A stretch of 52,370 nt of DNA from Haplosporangium gracile. Lineage: Eukaryota > Mortierellomycota > Mortierellomycetes > Mortierellales > Mortierellaceae. The notes under the pieces were generated by a model. It was not told the origin of the DNA, made no database searches, and saw nothing but the letters and a program-made list of their open reading frames with translations. The stretch is from contig JAAAUF010000193.1 of assembly GCA_015499985.1 (NCBI GenBank), forward strand, positions 1-52,370, read 5' to 3'. Below are positions 12,390 through 23,481 of the stretch, piece after piece (the stretch's first letter is position 1; every line of letters begins with the position of its first letter). The translations under genes were made by a program, and so were the position numbers.

Positions 12390-12808
12390 CAAGAAAGTGT
12401 GGACAATGTAAAGAAAAGCGGGATAATTTGAGAGGTTGATGAGTAAAAAGAGGAGTGTGGGAGAACAAAAGAAAGGTACAAAAGGAGGTATGAAAGAATG
12501 TAGACGAAAAAGGGTTGCGAGAAAATGCACCATCGACGGTGAAAGTGCATTCTAGTGAGGAGACCTGCCCCCTTGTTGAAGCTTTCTTTGAAGCAGCCTT
12601 AACACACATCCCTTCTTTCGTTCCTTTCACTAGAACAGAACAGAACAGAACAGAGCACACAGCGGAAAAATACAAGACAAAAGAAAAAGCAAAAAGGCAG
12701 TGTTGTATCTCTCGAGAATGAATGAAGAAAGAAATGGGTTCACTCATCCTTTATTCACAAGCAAGTGGAAAGTTTTTGGTTATTTTTGTCAGTCGAATTC
12801 AACCCTGT
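12390..12808. other. Peptidase leader and eL6 3' end
   Basis: About 420 bases between the pseudogene start and the eL6 stop. It contains a GAACA pentamer repeated about four times at 12632-12655 and otherwise no gene-like signal. Confidence 0.4.
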
Positions 12809-14313
12809 TTAGAACTGGAGAGCGTGGGGAGCCTGGCCCTTGGAGAGAGAGAACTTGGCAGACAAGTACTGGCGGAGGTGCTCGACCTTGTTGACAGCCT
12901 CAAGGATAACCTTGTCGGTGGCCTTCTGGAGAGCAACCTTGTTCTCGGCAAGGGGCTCCTTCTTCTTCTCGCCCTCAAAGAAAGCCTCCTCAGTGGCGGC
13001 CTTCTTGGCAGCCTTGGGGCGGGCAAAGTAGGCATCGTTCAACTGAGCATCGATCTATTAATGTGTTCCGACGAAGCATTTTGAATCCTGATTAGTATTC
13101 CAGTTGAATCCATAAGGTGATTCCCGATATAACAAAACGAGCCGCCATAGAGTCAATGTGTTCGTACCTTGGAGGCATCAAGCTCAACCTTGGTGGAGGT
13201 GGCAATGACGTAGGCCTGGTTGACGCGCTTGAGGGGGACGCCGTTGACCTTGAAGGGGCCAGAGACAAGCAAAAGGCCAGACTCGAGCTGCTTCAAGAAG
13301 ACGACGCGCTTGCCGCGGTAGCGACCGGCCAAGAGGATGAGGACGGTACCGGGGACGATGGTGTTGCGGAGCTTGGCAACACCGGCGTGCTTGCGGTTCT
13401 TCTTGGGGAGAGCGACATCCTCAGCGGCGTAGAAGCGGGGGGCCTTGGCAGCGGCAATGACGCGGGAACCACCGTTCTTGGCGCCCTTGACCTCAACGGT
13501 CTTGTTGGCGGCAGGGGGGCAGACGGCAACGGCACCAGCGGGCTTGCGCTTGTACAAGACACGCTTGGCGACGACCTGCGAGCGGCTGTACTTGTTGACT
13601 CCGACGGTGAGGAGAGAGTTACGGGGCTAATTAAGAGCGATATGGCGAGGGGTTTCCAGTTAATATCATTGGCAAGGTCACTGCTGGTGTTGGGATCCCG
13701 TGTATAGTCTTTTGAGGGATGTACGTGGGTTGTTATGTAGTGGTGGCGGGTGTTGAGGAAGAAGCTTGGATCCCTGTCGCCTGATCTATCGGATTCGCTC
13801 TTATGATTTTCCTGTTTAGCTACGAGTATGTGGCTTGATGCTGTAGCTCCTGTACCCGCTTGCCCTTTGTTGCAACCGGCAGTGCCTTTGTGTTCCCTGA
13901 TGACTTGTTGAAATGGACTTCTCGCAGAGGCACACTAATCGCCTTTTTTTGATGCACTTCTCCTGCACACGGTTGGTCATCACTCTCTCTGCTCTCTTTC
14001 GAGATTTATTCCTGGTTGTAGGCTCCTGATAGTTTTTGGTGGCGGCAGTTATTAACCAGGAGAACGCCTGGTGAGAAAATACTCTGCGTGGCAGAAGCAA
14101 AGCCGGGTGATGCTGTAAAAGTAACTCTAGCGGAACTTTTGCGCCCGGATAAAAGCTGTCGCAGTGTCGCTGGTGTTATTGAACTGTGCTGGCATCCTGC
14201 TATCATAGATCAATCCTGCTCCTTCCTGTCGACTGCTTATGCAGCTCCTTCCCACTTCTGTGGAGACACTCTAAGATAAAAACGCTGTTCCTGCAGCATA
14301 CCTTGTGAACCAT
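12809..14313 (-). CDS. RPL6: 60S ribosomal protein eL6
   Basis: Component of the large ribosomal subunit. Three exons: 14313-14302 (only 12 bases, coding M-V-H-K), 13626-13168 and 13054-12809, giving 238 residues. Diagnostic stretches are [46 protein letters not shown] and the C-terminal [12 protein letters not shown]. The N-terminus carries the extra segment [15 protein letters not shown], which animal eL6 proteins also have and which yeast Rpl6 lacks. The 12-base exon was placed because ATG-GTT-CAC-AAG is followed directly by GTATGC and joins in phase zero to CCC-CGT. Intron 1 is 675 bases, far longer than its neighbours. The 3' end lies 419 bases from the decayed peptidase start. Confidence 0.93.
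13627..14301 (-). other. Long first intron of eL6
   Basis: A 675-base intron directly after four codons, donor GTATGC, acceptor TTAG. Long early introns in ribosomal protein genes often host snoRNAs or transcriptional enhancers. A C-box-like GTGATGA occurs on the gene strand at 13984-13978, but I could not find a matching CTGA D box at a suitable distance, so no snoRNA is claimed. Confidence 0.6.
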
Positions 14314-15981
14314 TTCTGATATCTAATTGAATAACGATCGTAATAATACAGAGGCGGGAAGAGGTTAGAGCCAGAATCATATTTCGGTTTTGTTGAAACT
14401 GCTAGCAAAGGGTCTGTCCGTCACAAGACTGTTAACAGCGGTCCTCCTGAATACTCCTGCCTTCAGTTTGGCTGGTCCTGTTGCGGTTGATAATAAGTGA
14501 ATATAGAAATTGTTGCTAAGAGGTCGGTGTGCGGTCGCTGTGGTCGAGATCAGAGTGATGGCTTACACCTTGTCGTTTTGATGTAAGTGTTCTGTCACTT
14601 TTTTGACTCTTCTAGTTTCATAGGGATGTATGTTGCTAAGCTGCGCTTTTGCTCATTCGTTTCCTGAGCTGTTTTTGCTAGCAAAATATTTTTCTGAAGT
14701 TGTCTGGCAGAGTTCATGCATAGATGTAAGTGCCATCTTATGCAGAAAACAAGAAAACTGCGAAAAAGTCGGGTTTCCGGTATCGAAAGGTATGGGTTGG
14801 GTTTTCGGATCGATTCCTTCTGTTTGGTGGGTGATGATGGTGGTGTTGTCGAGCGATCGATGGTATCCATCGATATGGATGCAGCAATGGATGAATACGG
14901 CCATGTACGATGGGGCATCCTATTTGCCCTCCCCTGTGTATATGGTACTGCGTGCGGGTGTCTCCAATTACATTTAGAAGTACGAAAGAAGGATTCAAAG
15001 TCACTCAAGCCGACAAATCATTAATAGCGGACCAAAGGGAGGGCCGAGGAAAAAGTCATGTGACTGATACTACACATCTTAACCTTTGGACTGATATACA
15101 TTTTTCAAAAGGTACCACTTCATTTTTGTCGAAGGAAGAGGCACCTCTGATCGATCAAAGAGCAGTAATGTGGCATTGACAAAGAAAGGCGATCAATGTT
15201 GAAAAAAAGAACAGCAATTGAGGCTCGACGGGAACAAACAAAAGCAATCCTTGTCAATGTGCTTTTCACACATACAACTAGTTGTCGACCCTTGTGGTCC
15301 AATTGCTCCTGAAGTCAAATGTACAAGGAAGAGGCAGGAAAAGGACAAGCAAACCACAATCGCATGAAAAGAGATGAAAAAGAGGAGCCAGCATGATAAG
15401 CAGCTGCAATTGTCGATGGTATGCAAGGTAGGCATTGTTGGCCTTGGTGTGCTTAAGTTTGTCCGTTGGAATATGAAAAAGGTTCCTTGTTTAATACTGT
15501 TTATTACACCTGCTGTTGATGGTGACGAAGTTGTTGTGCGACCAATCAATGTCTCATAGTTTTTTCCCATGTCTGTCTCTCTTCTCTATCTGACGGAAGT
15601 CGATTTTTCCTTTGTTCCTGAGTCTAGGAAGGGCCTCGCCCTCCTCGTCGCATTTTCTTTTTAATTTTCCTTTTTTTTTTTTCTTCTTTTTTTTTTCTTC
15701 CCCTTCACTTCACACCTCCTGCACCTCTCTTCTCTTCTCCACCTTCTCCCTCCATTTTCCCCTTCGCAACTCCTTTCTCCACTACGCTATTCTCTTTCTT
15801 CACACTTTTTACCATCCCTCGCCTTACACCCATACCTTTCCCTCATACCCTTACCAGTCAAGTTCTTCCATATTCCTATCCTACCCTCCAACTTCACAAC
15901 GGAAAGTGTACCTTCACCCGCCCCTTTTGACCCCCAACCTCCCGGCTAAAAAAGAGCACAAACAGGAAAAGCAAAACAGGA
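14314..15981. other. Intergenic region, divergent promoters
   Basis: 1.67 kb between two divergently transcribed genes, eL6 and the surface protein. The left part should hold the eL6 promoter. From about 15650 to 15900 the plus strand is strongly pyrimidine-rich, the style seen before other start codons in this window, and probably belongs to the promoter or leader of the gene at 15982. Several ORFs of 60-140 codons exist on both strands, but none has a recognisable motif or plausible exon structure. Confidence 0.4.
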
Positions 15982-17535
15982 ATGCTCATACCTACAAGAA
16001 CAAAACCACTAGCAGTCTGTGCTCTCTTGGCTTTGGCCTTGGCACATTTTTTCAGTGTCGTCATTGTTATCGATGCTGCCCCCTCTGCCATCATCGCGAC
16101 CTGCATCAACGACGGCTGCAATGAAGTCTTTTCGATCCTTGACCCCTGCGGAGGAGGGGCCACCAACGAGACCCTCCAACAGTCGCTTATCTTTACCCCA
16201 ACACAATCCCTCGGGGGTTGCCAGTGCAACCACGTCTTTTACAACAGTTTCTCTTCATGTCTATCCTGCATCGCATCCCAGGGAGAGTCCTTCCCCGAGA
16301 TCCAGAATCAGCAAGACTGGGAAAGTAACTGTGTGAGCTATGGCTTTAACGTCACAACGGACCCTGTCGTCAACTCGACCAACGGTATCAACAACGGCGA
16401 TGGCTCGTCGAGTGGAGGGTTGAGCACGGGAGCGATTGTAGGAATTGTGGTGGGCGTCCTTGTTGCTGCTGGCTTGGTTGGCGCCTTCCTGTTTGCCAGG
16501 AGACGCAATAAAAAGCAGGAAAAGTCCGCCGTTTTTGGGCAGGCGGCAGGTGGTTCGCCCAATGGATCTGACCATTACAATCATACAGTTGCAACAGCCG
16601 ATACAGCCGAACGCATCAACAACAACAACGATCACGCCTATCCGCAAGAGCAGCAACAGGATTACCCCTCACCGTACCAGCATAACGACTATTACAACGA
16701 TCAACATGCTCACTCTCAGGATCCTGCCTCCAACTCTCAGCACTACCAGAACAACAACTCGTACGCTGCTCAACATGCTCAGGACAATTACTATCCGAAC
16801 GACTACACCAACGGCAACGTCAATGGCAACGTCAATGGCAATGCCAACGGTTACTACGATACGACCAACAACATTGGTCCTCATGAGGCCATGCTGATGC
16901 AAAATCTAAACATCAAGCTGGGCAATGGCGGATACGTACCCCCTCCACCACACCCGGCCTCGCCCCGTTCTTCGGACACGTTTCCTCAGAGTCTCCGCAA
17001 CAAACCCAAGGCTTGGGGCACTCCTGCAACATCATATGTTACACAACCCCAGGAACTGACATCGGGACTGATCGCGACCGAACAGCAGCATCCTTTCGGC
17101 AACCCTTATCACCAGCAGTCTTCTTCACAATTCAATGACAAGACCGAGTTTGGCGATGGCGAGGAATTGGAGCCGCCCGCACCTCACTCGAACAAATATT
17201 CGCCTAGACGGTCGATGACGCCTCCTCGTGCAACGATGCAATCTTATCGTGACGAGTTTAGCCGACCTAGTTTTGAACGTGAGCCAAGGCGTAGTGGGTC
17301 TGACCGGGGATCCATCTCAGGTGCCGCCAGCGGTGGCATGAACAACCTGATGATCCGTGGGTCCGACAATGGGTCCACTGGGTATGGTCTCAATAGCAAC
17401 AGCAATACTCATGTCGATTATGATCAACAGGGCGAGCAGTTGGACTTTGCGAGGGCTTCGCAGGATAGTCCTGAGGGTGCCCGTCGTCGTGCGCGTGCCG
17501 CGGAACTCTTCTCGGCCGAAGGCGCTCGTCGGTAA
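15982..17535 (+). CDS. Single-pass surface protein, Cys-rich ectodomain
   Basis: Not a family I can name. The 517-residue single-exon protein begins with a signal peptide (ALLALALAHFFSVVIVIDAA). A short ectodomain of about 120 residues follows, with roughly nine cysteines (motifs such as CINDGCNEVF, GGCQCNHVF and CLSCIAS) and several N-glycosylation sequons. A Ser/Gly linker leads to one membrane helix (TGAIVGIVVGVLVAAGLVGA, about residues 151-172) and a basic stop-transfer RRRNKK. The ~340-residue cytosolic tail is low complexity: Asn/Tyr/His/Gln-rich, with NGNVNGNVNGNANG at about 274-290, then Pro/Ser/Arg-rich. The layout recalls fungal cell-wall sensors or receptors, but the role is unknown. 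It converges on the secreted protein at 18260-19858. Confidence 0.85.
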   Translation: MLIPTRTKPLAVCALLALALAHFFSVVIVIDAAPSAIIATCINDGCNEVFSILDPCGGGATNETLQQSLIFTPTQSLGGCQCNHVFYNSFSSCLSCIASQGESFPEIQNQQDWESNCVSYGFNVTTDPVVNSTNGINNGDGSSSGGLSTGAIVGIVVGVLVAAGLVGAFLFARRRNKKQEKSAVFGQAAGGSPNGSDHYNHTVATADTAERINNNNDHAYPQEQQQDYPSPYQHNDYYNDQHAHSQDPASNSQHYQNNNSYAAQHAQDNYYPNDYTNGNVNGNVNGNANGYYDTTNNIGPHEAMLMQNLNIKLGNGGYVPPPPHPASPRSSDTFPQSLRNKPKAWGTPATSYVTQPQELTSGLIATEQQHPFGNPYHQQSSSQFNDKTEFGDGEELEPPAPHSNKYSPRRSMTPPRATMQSYRDEFSRPSFEREPRRSGSDRGSISGAASGGMNNLMIRGSDNGSTGYGLNSNSNTHVDYDQQGEQLDFARASQDSPEGARRRARAAELFSAEGARR

Positions 17536-18259
17536 AAAAAAAGGGGGACGAAGAAAAAACTACCACCAACACGGCCATGATGGATCCTTTTCTTCCTCTC
17601 TCCTTGTCCTCCCTTATTTTTTTCTTTTTTCCTTTTGTATCAACATATTTTTTCTATCAGCAATCCCTTTGTTTGCTTGACTTCTTTTCTTCTCCAGCCT
17701 TTACTACTACACCATCCATCCACAACTACAATGGCCTAGCCTTTACACCACCTATACTTATCTAGTAATAATAATAACCCAGTTTTGCTTGCATGCCGAG
17801 GAGGTATGCAAGGAATAAAAATAATCGTCCTATCTGTGCTTTGGTTGTTTGGCTGGGTGCTTCTTTGCGCTTTTGCTTCTGTGTATGTGTTTTTTGTTGT
17901 TATTTTTCTCTGCTGTGGTCAACGCTGAATGTTTTCCCGCAAAAAAATACCAAGCATGCAAGAATAGATCTGTCGTTGTTATTGCTCTTCTCTTCTCTGT
18001 TGACATCAACAACAACAACAACAACAACAAACACCAGAGAGCAATTGTGCCATGGGTTGTATGTGAGTGTAGCCCAACCCCTTTGCAAAGAAAGGACAAC
18101 GTGCATGAAAAAGAAAAAAAGGTTGGGCCACATCTTAGGTTGGAATAGACAGGGTGTGTGTATTGTTAAGCATAGTTCTAAGATAGAAAACAGATCTACA
18201 TGTGTTGTGGTGAGAAGAGGAAGAGGAGAGGACGGAGAGAGAGTACGAAAGAAAAATCA
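17536..18259. other. Convergent 3' UTR region
   Basis: 724 bases between two convergent stop codons. It is T-rich on the left and includes an (AAC)n microsatellite at about 18008-18030. ORFs here consist of low-complexity sequence and I see no gene. Confidence 0.45.
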
Positions 18260-18824
18260 CTATTTGTTCTGAGATTGTTGCTGGAGGAAGAGTTGCTTTT
18301 CGTACTCGAGTTGTGCCGCGTGGCGCTTCTGTTGCAACTGAAGGTGTTCCTGTGCAAGTTCCTCCTGTCGATTCTTTGATGTCGTTGTTTCTTCCTCTAA
18401 AATAACACCCAAAGACGAAGATGAGGATGAGGAGGGTGATGAGGAATCTTGGACCGCAATCGGCTCCTGTTTGTCGTTTTGTTGTTGCTGGTTGTTGATC
18501 TGTTGCTGTTGCCGAGACTGCCCACGCATACGGGCATTTGGACTCGAAGGCCTTTTCCGGTTCGACTGCCCAACCTGACAGCACTTTCCCCAAAGCAAGA
18601 GCTCGGCAACGCTTCCAAAGGCACAGGTGGTCGAGACATGCAACACCTGCGACCGGAACTCGCGACAGGTCGATTCGCACTCGTGCTTGAGTCGTAAGCA
18701 GAACTCGGCCGGCGAGATTGAACCTACTAAGACCTCCGCTCCTGAATGATGAAAGACCGCGGGATCTCCTATCCTTACGCCTGTGAAGTGGTCATGTTGA
18801 TGTTGTTCGGAAGGTGCGGAAGGG

Positions 18825-18863
<39 letters not shown>

Positions 18864-19858
18864 GCATCGATATTATTCTGTTTCGTCTTGCTGCGGTCTT
18901 GGTTGCCGCTACCGTGGTCTCTATGATCTTCCTCGTCGTAGTGATGGTCCTCATCAAAGTACATCTCTCCGTCGTGATGGTCGTCGTCGTGGTGGTCGTC
19001 GCCGTGCTCGTCCTCGTCGTCGCGATGGGGGCCGTCGTACCAGACTATATCATCGTAGGCGTCGTTATCTGCATGATCGTGTTCGTGGATGATATCATCT
19101 TCGTGTCCTATAGTAACCTTCTTTCCTGCAGTCGACGAGGATGTCGAGGGTGGCGAAAGCACCTTTGGGTTTGCCGCAGGATCTGCAGTTTCTCTTTCTT
19201 GTCGTCCTCCTGCTGCTGCTGCTGCAGAGTCAGAATCGGCAGGGCGTGAATCAAAGGCAATGTTGTGGTCGTTATTGTTGATCCAGTTGTTATCATTGGT
19301 GTTCGCATTAATGCCCGCATTGTTATTGTTGTTCTTATTGTTATTCTTATTGCTATTGTTATTGTTGCCAGTGCTGGTTTTGGCGTTGGTGTTATTGTCG
19401 ACAGGAAGAGGACTGGAAGAAGATCCTGCAACAACCACATTCAACAGGTCTTCAATGCCCTTTCCTTTCCCCTTCCCCTTCGAGACGCGCAATTTCCTGT
19501 ACAACTTGTCGTTACTGTTCATGTTGTTATCGTTCCTGTTGCTGTTGCTTTCGTTATCGTCGGTGTTTTCTCGCTGGGAGGCAGAGGAAGAGGAAAACTT
19601 GAGAGCTTTGAGTCGGGCAATGGCTTGCTCTTCTGCAGCAACTTGGTTAGGATCGGGTACTGGTACGGCTTGCTTCTTGAAGAATGAGAATCCTTGTGCC
19701 GCCACCAATCCCTGGGAATGAGAAGAAGACAAAGACGACAACGGGAAGGGTGATGGTGCGAGGAGAGCGAGGAAGAGGAAGAGGTGGAGCGCAGCTGTTG
19801 TCATGCATAGATACGTATTGAGCCTAGGCCATGCTTGTCGTGACCATGTAGGCCTCAT
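18260..19858 (-). CDS. Secreted low-complexity protein, Asp/His-rich
   Basis: Not assigned to a named family. The 532-residue ORF has a hydrophobic leader; Met19 at 19804 gives the tidier signal peptide (ALHLFLFLALLAPSPFPL) and may be the true start. The middle is low complexity: Asn-rich tracts, then an extreme Asp/His/Glu block around residues 260-320 (for example HGDDHHDDDHHDGEMYFDED), then a run of about 13 asparagines. At about 383-435 lies a compact cysteine module with FCLRLKHECESTCREF and LLLWGKCCQ, seven cysteines in all. The tail is Gln-rich and probably coiled coil. The Asp/His block could bind divalent metal, but that is inference. The strong antisense ORFs here are mirror images of the repeats. 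Confidence 0.75.
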
Positions 19859-21147
19859 TTTTGTTTTGAGTGTTTATGCTCCGAAAATAAAGAAAAAAAT
19901 AAAGCGAAATGGAATGGAGTTGATCGTTTCGTTGAGGTGGTGAATAGGATGGTGGTGGTGGAGGTGATGAGAAGGTGATGAGAAGAGAGAAATGAGAAGA
20001 AAAAAAAGAAGCAAGGAATTGAAAGGGTGCGGTTTGGACAGAGAAAGAGAGAGAGAGAGAAGCGGAAGGAGAACGAAGAAGTGCATCATCCCTTCCCCAG
20101 CCAGCAAACCAAGTTGATCAGGGGTGGGCGTTTCCCTTTCTTTCCCTGTCTAGGATGAGATGCACCTTCTCTGTCTCCCTTTCTCCTTTTTCATCTCTCC
20201 TTTTTTTAGGGGCGGTTGTTGCAAAACCAATGAGTAAAATGAAGCCAAGGAAGGAGGTCTGGGTTGTGGAGATGCAGTGGAGGGAAGGAGAGAGGGCGGA
20301 CTGTGGCGCGTCAACATAGGCTGGCAGGTAGGCGTGAATGAACCGCGAGTGGGTGAGCCTATGAAATATGAATGGATGGTGGATGCCGTGTTATGAATGT
20401 ACAGGACTGTAGGTGGGGGTTTTCTGTGTCCAGGTGAGGCAGAAAAATGACAACGACGAAAGATTGAACCGACAGGCATGTAGAAGCTTTGCGATTGGCA
20501 TGTGTGTATGTGTGTGTATGAGTGTGGTTCATTTTACTGTTAGTCTACTACTGTCCATCTCTGGGCCTAGGGGCATAGAGAGATAGAGATAACCAGGAAA
20601 CCACAACCACGGATACCAATGCACACAACACAAGTACACATCGTACACCAACCAGTACAAATAAAATGGGAAATGAAAAAAAAAGTGGAGACATGGTCCG
20701 ATGGTCGGTGGCAGTGAAAAAAGGTAATAGGTGATGATGGGTCCGACTACTTTGTAATATTTGTCCATTGAATCCATCGGACTCCATCATTCGCCGTTTT
20801 TTTATCTTTTTTTATTTTGCGATGGGTACCGCCGACCCCATATGATCGCAGCAAGTTGAGTTGAGTTGTATGAACTGTTGTGTGCGTTAGTTAGTTAAAA
20901 TGTGAGCACATGAGAGCCAGGACCGTGTGAGTGAAAGTGAAGTAAAGTAAAAAAAGTGTCCGTCATTTGTCGCTATCATGTCCTCAGTCCACTGTAGGAC
21001 TCAGGTCTCTCTCTGTGTACGAGCTACGAAGACAACCGAGAGTGAATGCGTAAGAAGACGAGGAGAAGGAAAAGGACTTGAAGGCATGGCGATGAGACCT
21101 GTCTAGTCAGCAGGAGGACCTGATAAAAATAAAGTCGACGAAGGAAA

Positions 21148-21157
21148 NNNNNNNNNN
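21148..21157. other. Assembly gap (10 N)
   Basis: Ten unknown bases followed by about 19 adenines. The round number suggests a placeholder, so local spacing here should not be trusted. Confidence 0.95.
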
Positions 21158-22882
21158 AAAAAAAAAAAAAAAAAAAGCAAAGCAAATGCAGTAAGAGGTC
21201 CCAGTCCATTGAGTCCACATAGAAAAAAATAACAGAAAAGGAATGCCCTGTTCCAGGTCCACAAGCAGAAAGAGCACAAGACAAAGAGAGCGAGAGAGCG
21301 GAGAAAATAAAAGAATGAAAGTCGGCGAAGGGAAAAAAAAGGGGGTATGTGATGGACTGTGGATATCAACAAGAGAACAGGGCAGGGCAGAACAGACTAG
21401 GACAGGGCAGTTCAGGATAGGACAGCGTACACACACATACACAGGAACGAGAAACGAGATAAGGAAAATCAACCTCCGGATGACAGTGACCGAAGTTGCT
21501 CTGTTCTCTCTCGGTGCTTTTTTTCTTCGTATTTGCTTGTGTCCTGTGTCCTGTGTCCTGTGTTCCCTGCCCGTTCTATGTTGTTTGTTGTCACTCGTCT
21601 TTCTTCTTTCCTTTCTTCTTTTTCTTTTCTTCACTCCACTTCACTTCACTCCGCCCCCCTTTACTCATTCAACTCCACCCCACTCTCATTCACACTTCTC
21701 ATTCGCTTCTCATTCACTTCTCATTCACTTCGCTCAGCACAAACGAAAACACTCCCCGCTCTTCTCTACAATACACCCTCTTTCCTTCTCTTCTCCTCCT
21801 AGCCACTTTCTCTCTTCTCTCTTTCCCTCCAGCCTTCCCTGTAACTCCTTCTCCGTCTCCCCTTCCAAGTTCACGTACACACTCTTCGCAAACAAAAAAA
21901 AGTAGAAAAATAAGGAGACGCAAAGTAGACACTCAACTCGCCACTAAAACAAAAAAAGTCGACTTAAGAAGGTAACTTGGCTTTTCAATTCCTTTTTTTT
22001 TCCACACCGCCCTCTCTCTCCTCCCACGTCCACGCCCAACCCGATTTCAACCCTGAAGAAGGAAAAAAATAAAAAAAAAAAAAAAAAAAACTATGAAAGA
22101 GAGACTCGGAATAAGTCTATCTATCCTGGGACAAGAGTGGAAAAAAATAAGCAACTGTGCTGGGACACATTTGTAGCAACCAACCAACAAGCTTTTTTCT
22201 TTACTTCTCTTTTTTGGGCACCAATGCGCCAAAATGAACAAAAAAGAGGGAAAGAGAAAAGAGGCAAACCTTGTACACAAGCGATCGGCCTTCTGATTGG
22301 TCAAACATGGGTCCTTTTTTTTTCCCTTCTTTGTCCCAAGTGACCCAATTCGACTAGCCTCGCCTTTCTCTCGCTCTGTCTCTTTGACTACCAAACGAGA
22401 AAAATAAAAATGTTGTTCGAGTGAGGTGAGAAGGGTAGTTGCCTTTTTTCTTCTTTTACATTAGTTCTTTGAGCACTGCTGATATGGCTCAAATGGGCTG
22501 CAGAGACAAATGAAGTGGCTTTTTCTCTTTGTTTAAGTGTGGCTACTTACTTTCTTTGTGAGGATGGGTATGTAAATAATATGCCTGGGTCGATGGTATT
22601 TTGCTGTACAAGACAAGATACCATTTCCAGGGTATGTGTCTGTGTGTCTTATGTGTGTGTGTATGTGTGTGTGTGTAAGAGGGTCTTGTGTGTATGAATG
22701 TGTGTACAAGTTCAGTTGACTACTTCTTCCCAGTGTACGAATCGATTTCCTTCTCTCTCTGTGTACCCTCTTCGTTGTATTAGTGCTTTTTGTTTCCTCC
22801 CAGTGTGTGTGTGTCTGCCCCTGTTGTTTTGTCAGCCAGTCCCTGCCTTCACCCTCTATTCAATACCATCATCCGATTGAGT

Positions 22883-22931
22883 CTATTCACTTCTCTACTA
22901 GTGTAGTGTAGTGTAGTAGTGAAGTGAATAG
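22883..22931. repeat. Perfect-arm inverted repeat (hairpin)
   Basis: Arms CTATTCACTTCTCTACTA (22883-22900) and TAGTAGTGAAGTGAATAG (22914-22931) pair at 17 of 18 positions, with a 13-base loop GTGTAGTGTAGTG. Flanking GTCT/AGAC extends the stem past a three-base bulge. It lies 551 bases before the CDC24 start codon. Confidence 0.85.
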
Positions 22932-23481
22932 TAGACAAGTGGACAAGTGAGCAAGTCACCCGCAAATAACAGAGTGCAACCAATCCTATCAGTCCTCCCC
23001 TCTCCCAGTCCATATGTTATAACAGCTCTCTTTTTTTTTTTATTCCCTCTCTCTTTCTTCCTTTCTTCACCCTCTTCGACCTTCGTTTTTTTTCTTTTTC
23101 TTCTTTTTATTCATCACTCTCTCTCTCCCTCTCTTTCCTTGTCTTCGTCTTCCTCCTTCTCTCCTCTCCTTCTCTCCTTCCTGTCCCTTTCCCCTCCTCA
23201 CTACCTTACTCCTTCGTCTTCCACTCTCCCACAACACTCCCACACGCCACCAAACAAATACCCTCTTCTCCTCTTTTTCTTTCTTCTCCACCTCCGCTCA
23301 TCATCTTATTCCATCATCATCTTCACTCTCCCTCAGCTCACCTCACTCACTCCATCATCATCTGAGGTCCCTTTCTAACCCGATACCCCTCCCTCCGTCT
23401 CAACCCCTCCAGTAGAGACCCCTCTCTTCTCCTCTTCCGCCTCCTTTTCTCCCTCCACCACCACCACTCGACCACATAAAC

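Larger units (their letters stand above)
19859..23481. other. Large gene-poor region upstream of CDC24
   Basis: 3.6 kb with no credible protein gene. It contains an assembly gap (21148-21157), GAGA and GT/TG microsatellites (about 20040-20058 and 22630-22720), a CT-rich tract with a repeated TTCTCATTCAC unit (about 21590-21870), a hairpin (22883-22931) and a second long pyrimidine-rich tract (about 23020-23480) ending at the CDC24 start. It probably holds the promoter and leader of CDC24 and the promoter of the secreted protein on its left edge. Confidence 0.5.

Noticed and set aside
13978..13984. C-box-like GTGATGA that could mark a snoRNA in the eL6 intron
   Set aside because: No CTGA D box follows within about 120 bases on the gene strand and no terminal stem could be drawn.
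14088..14279. Plus-strand ORF of 63 codons inside the eL6 intron
   Set aside because: It has protein-like composition but no recognisable motif, no leader and lies wholly in an intron of the opposite strand; not supported as a gene.
18746..19721. Long plus-strand ORFs of 140-210 codons rich in Val, Leu and Cys runs
   Set aside because: They are antisense mirrors of the Asn-, Asp/His- and Gln-rich repeats of the minus-strand gene; poly-Asn codons read backwards give Val/Leu/Cys runs.
21243..21975. Plus-strand ORFs of 159-220 codons near the N gap
   Set aside because: They follow a CT-rich tract and GACAG-type simple repeats; composition is Ser/Phe/Pro-only with no motif.
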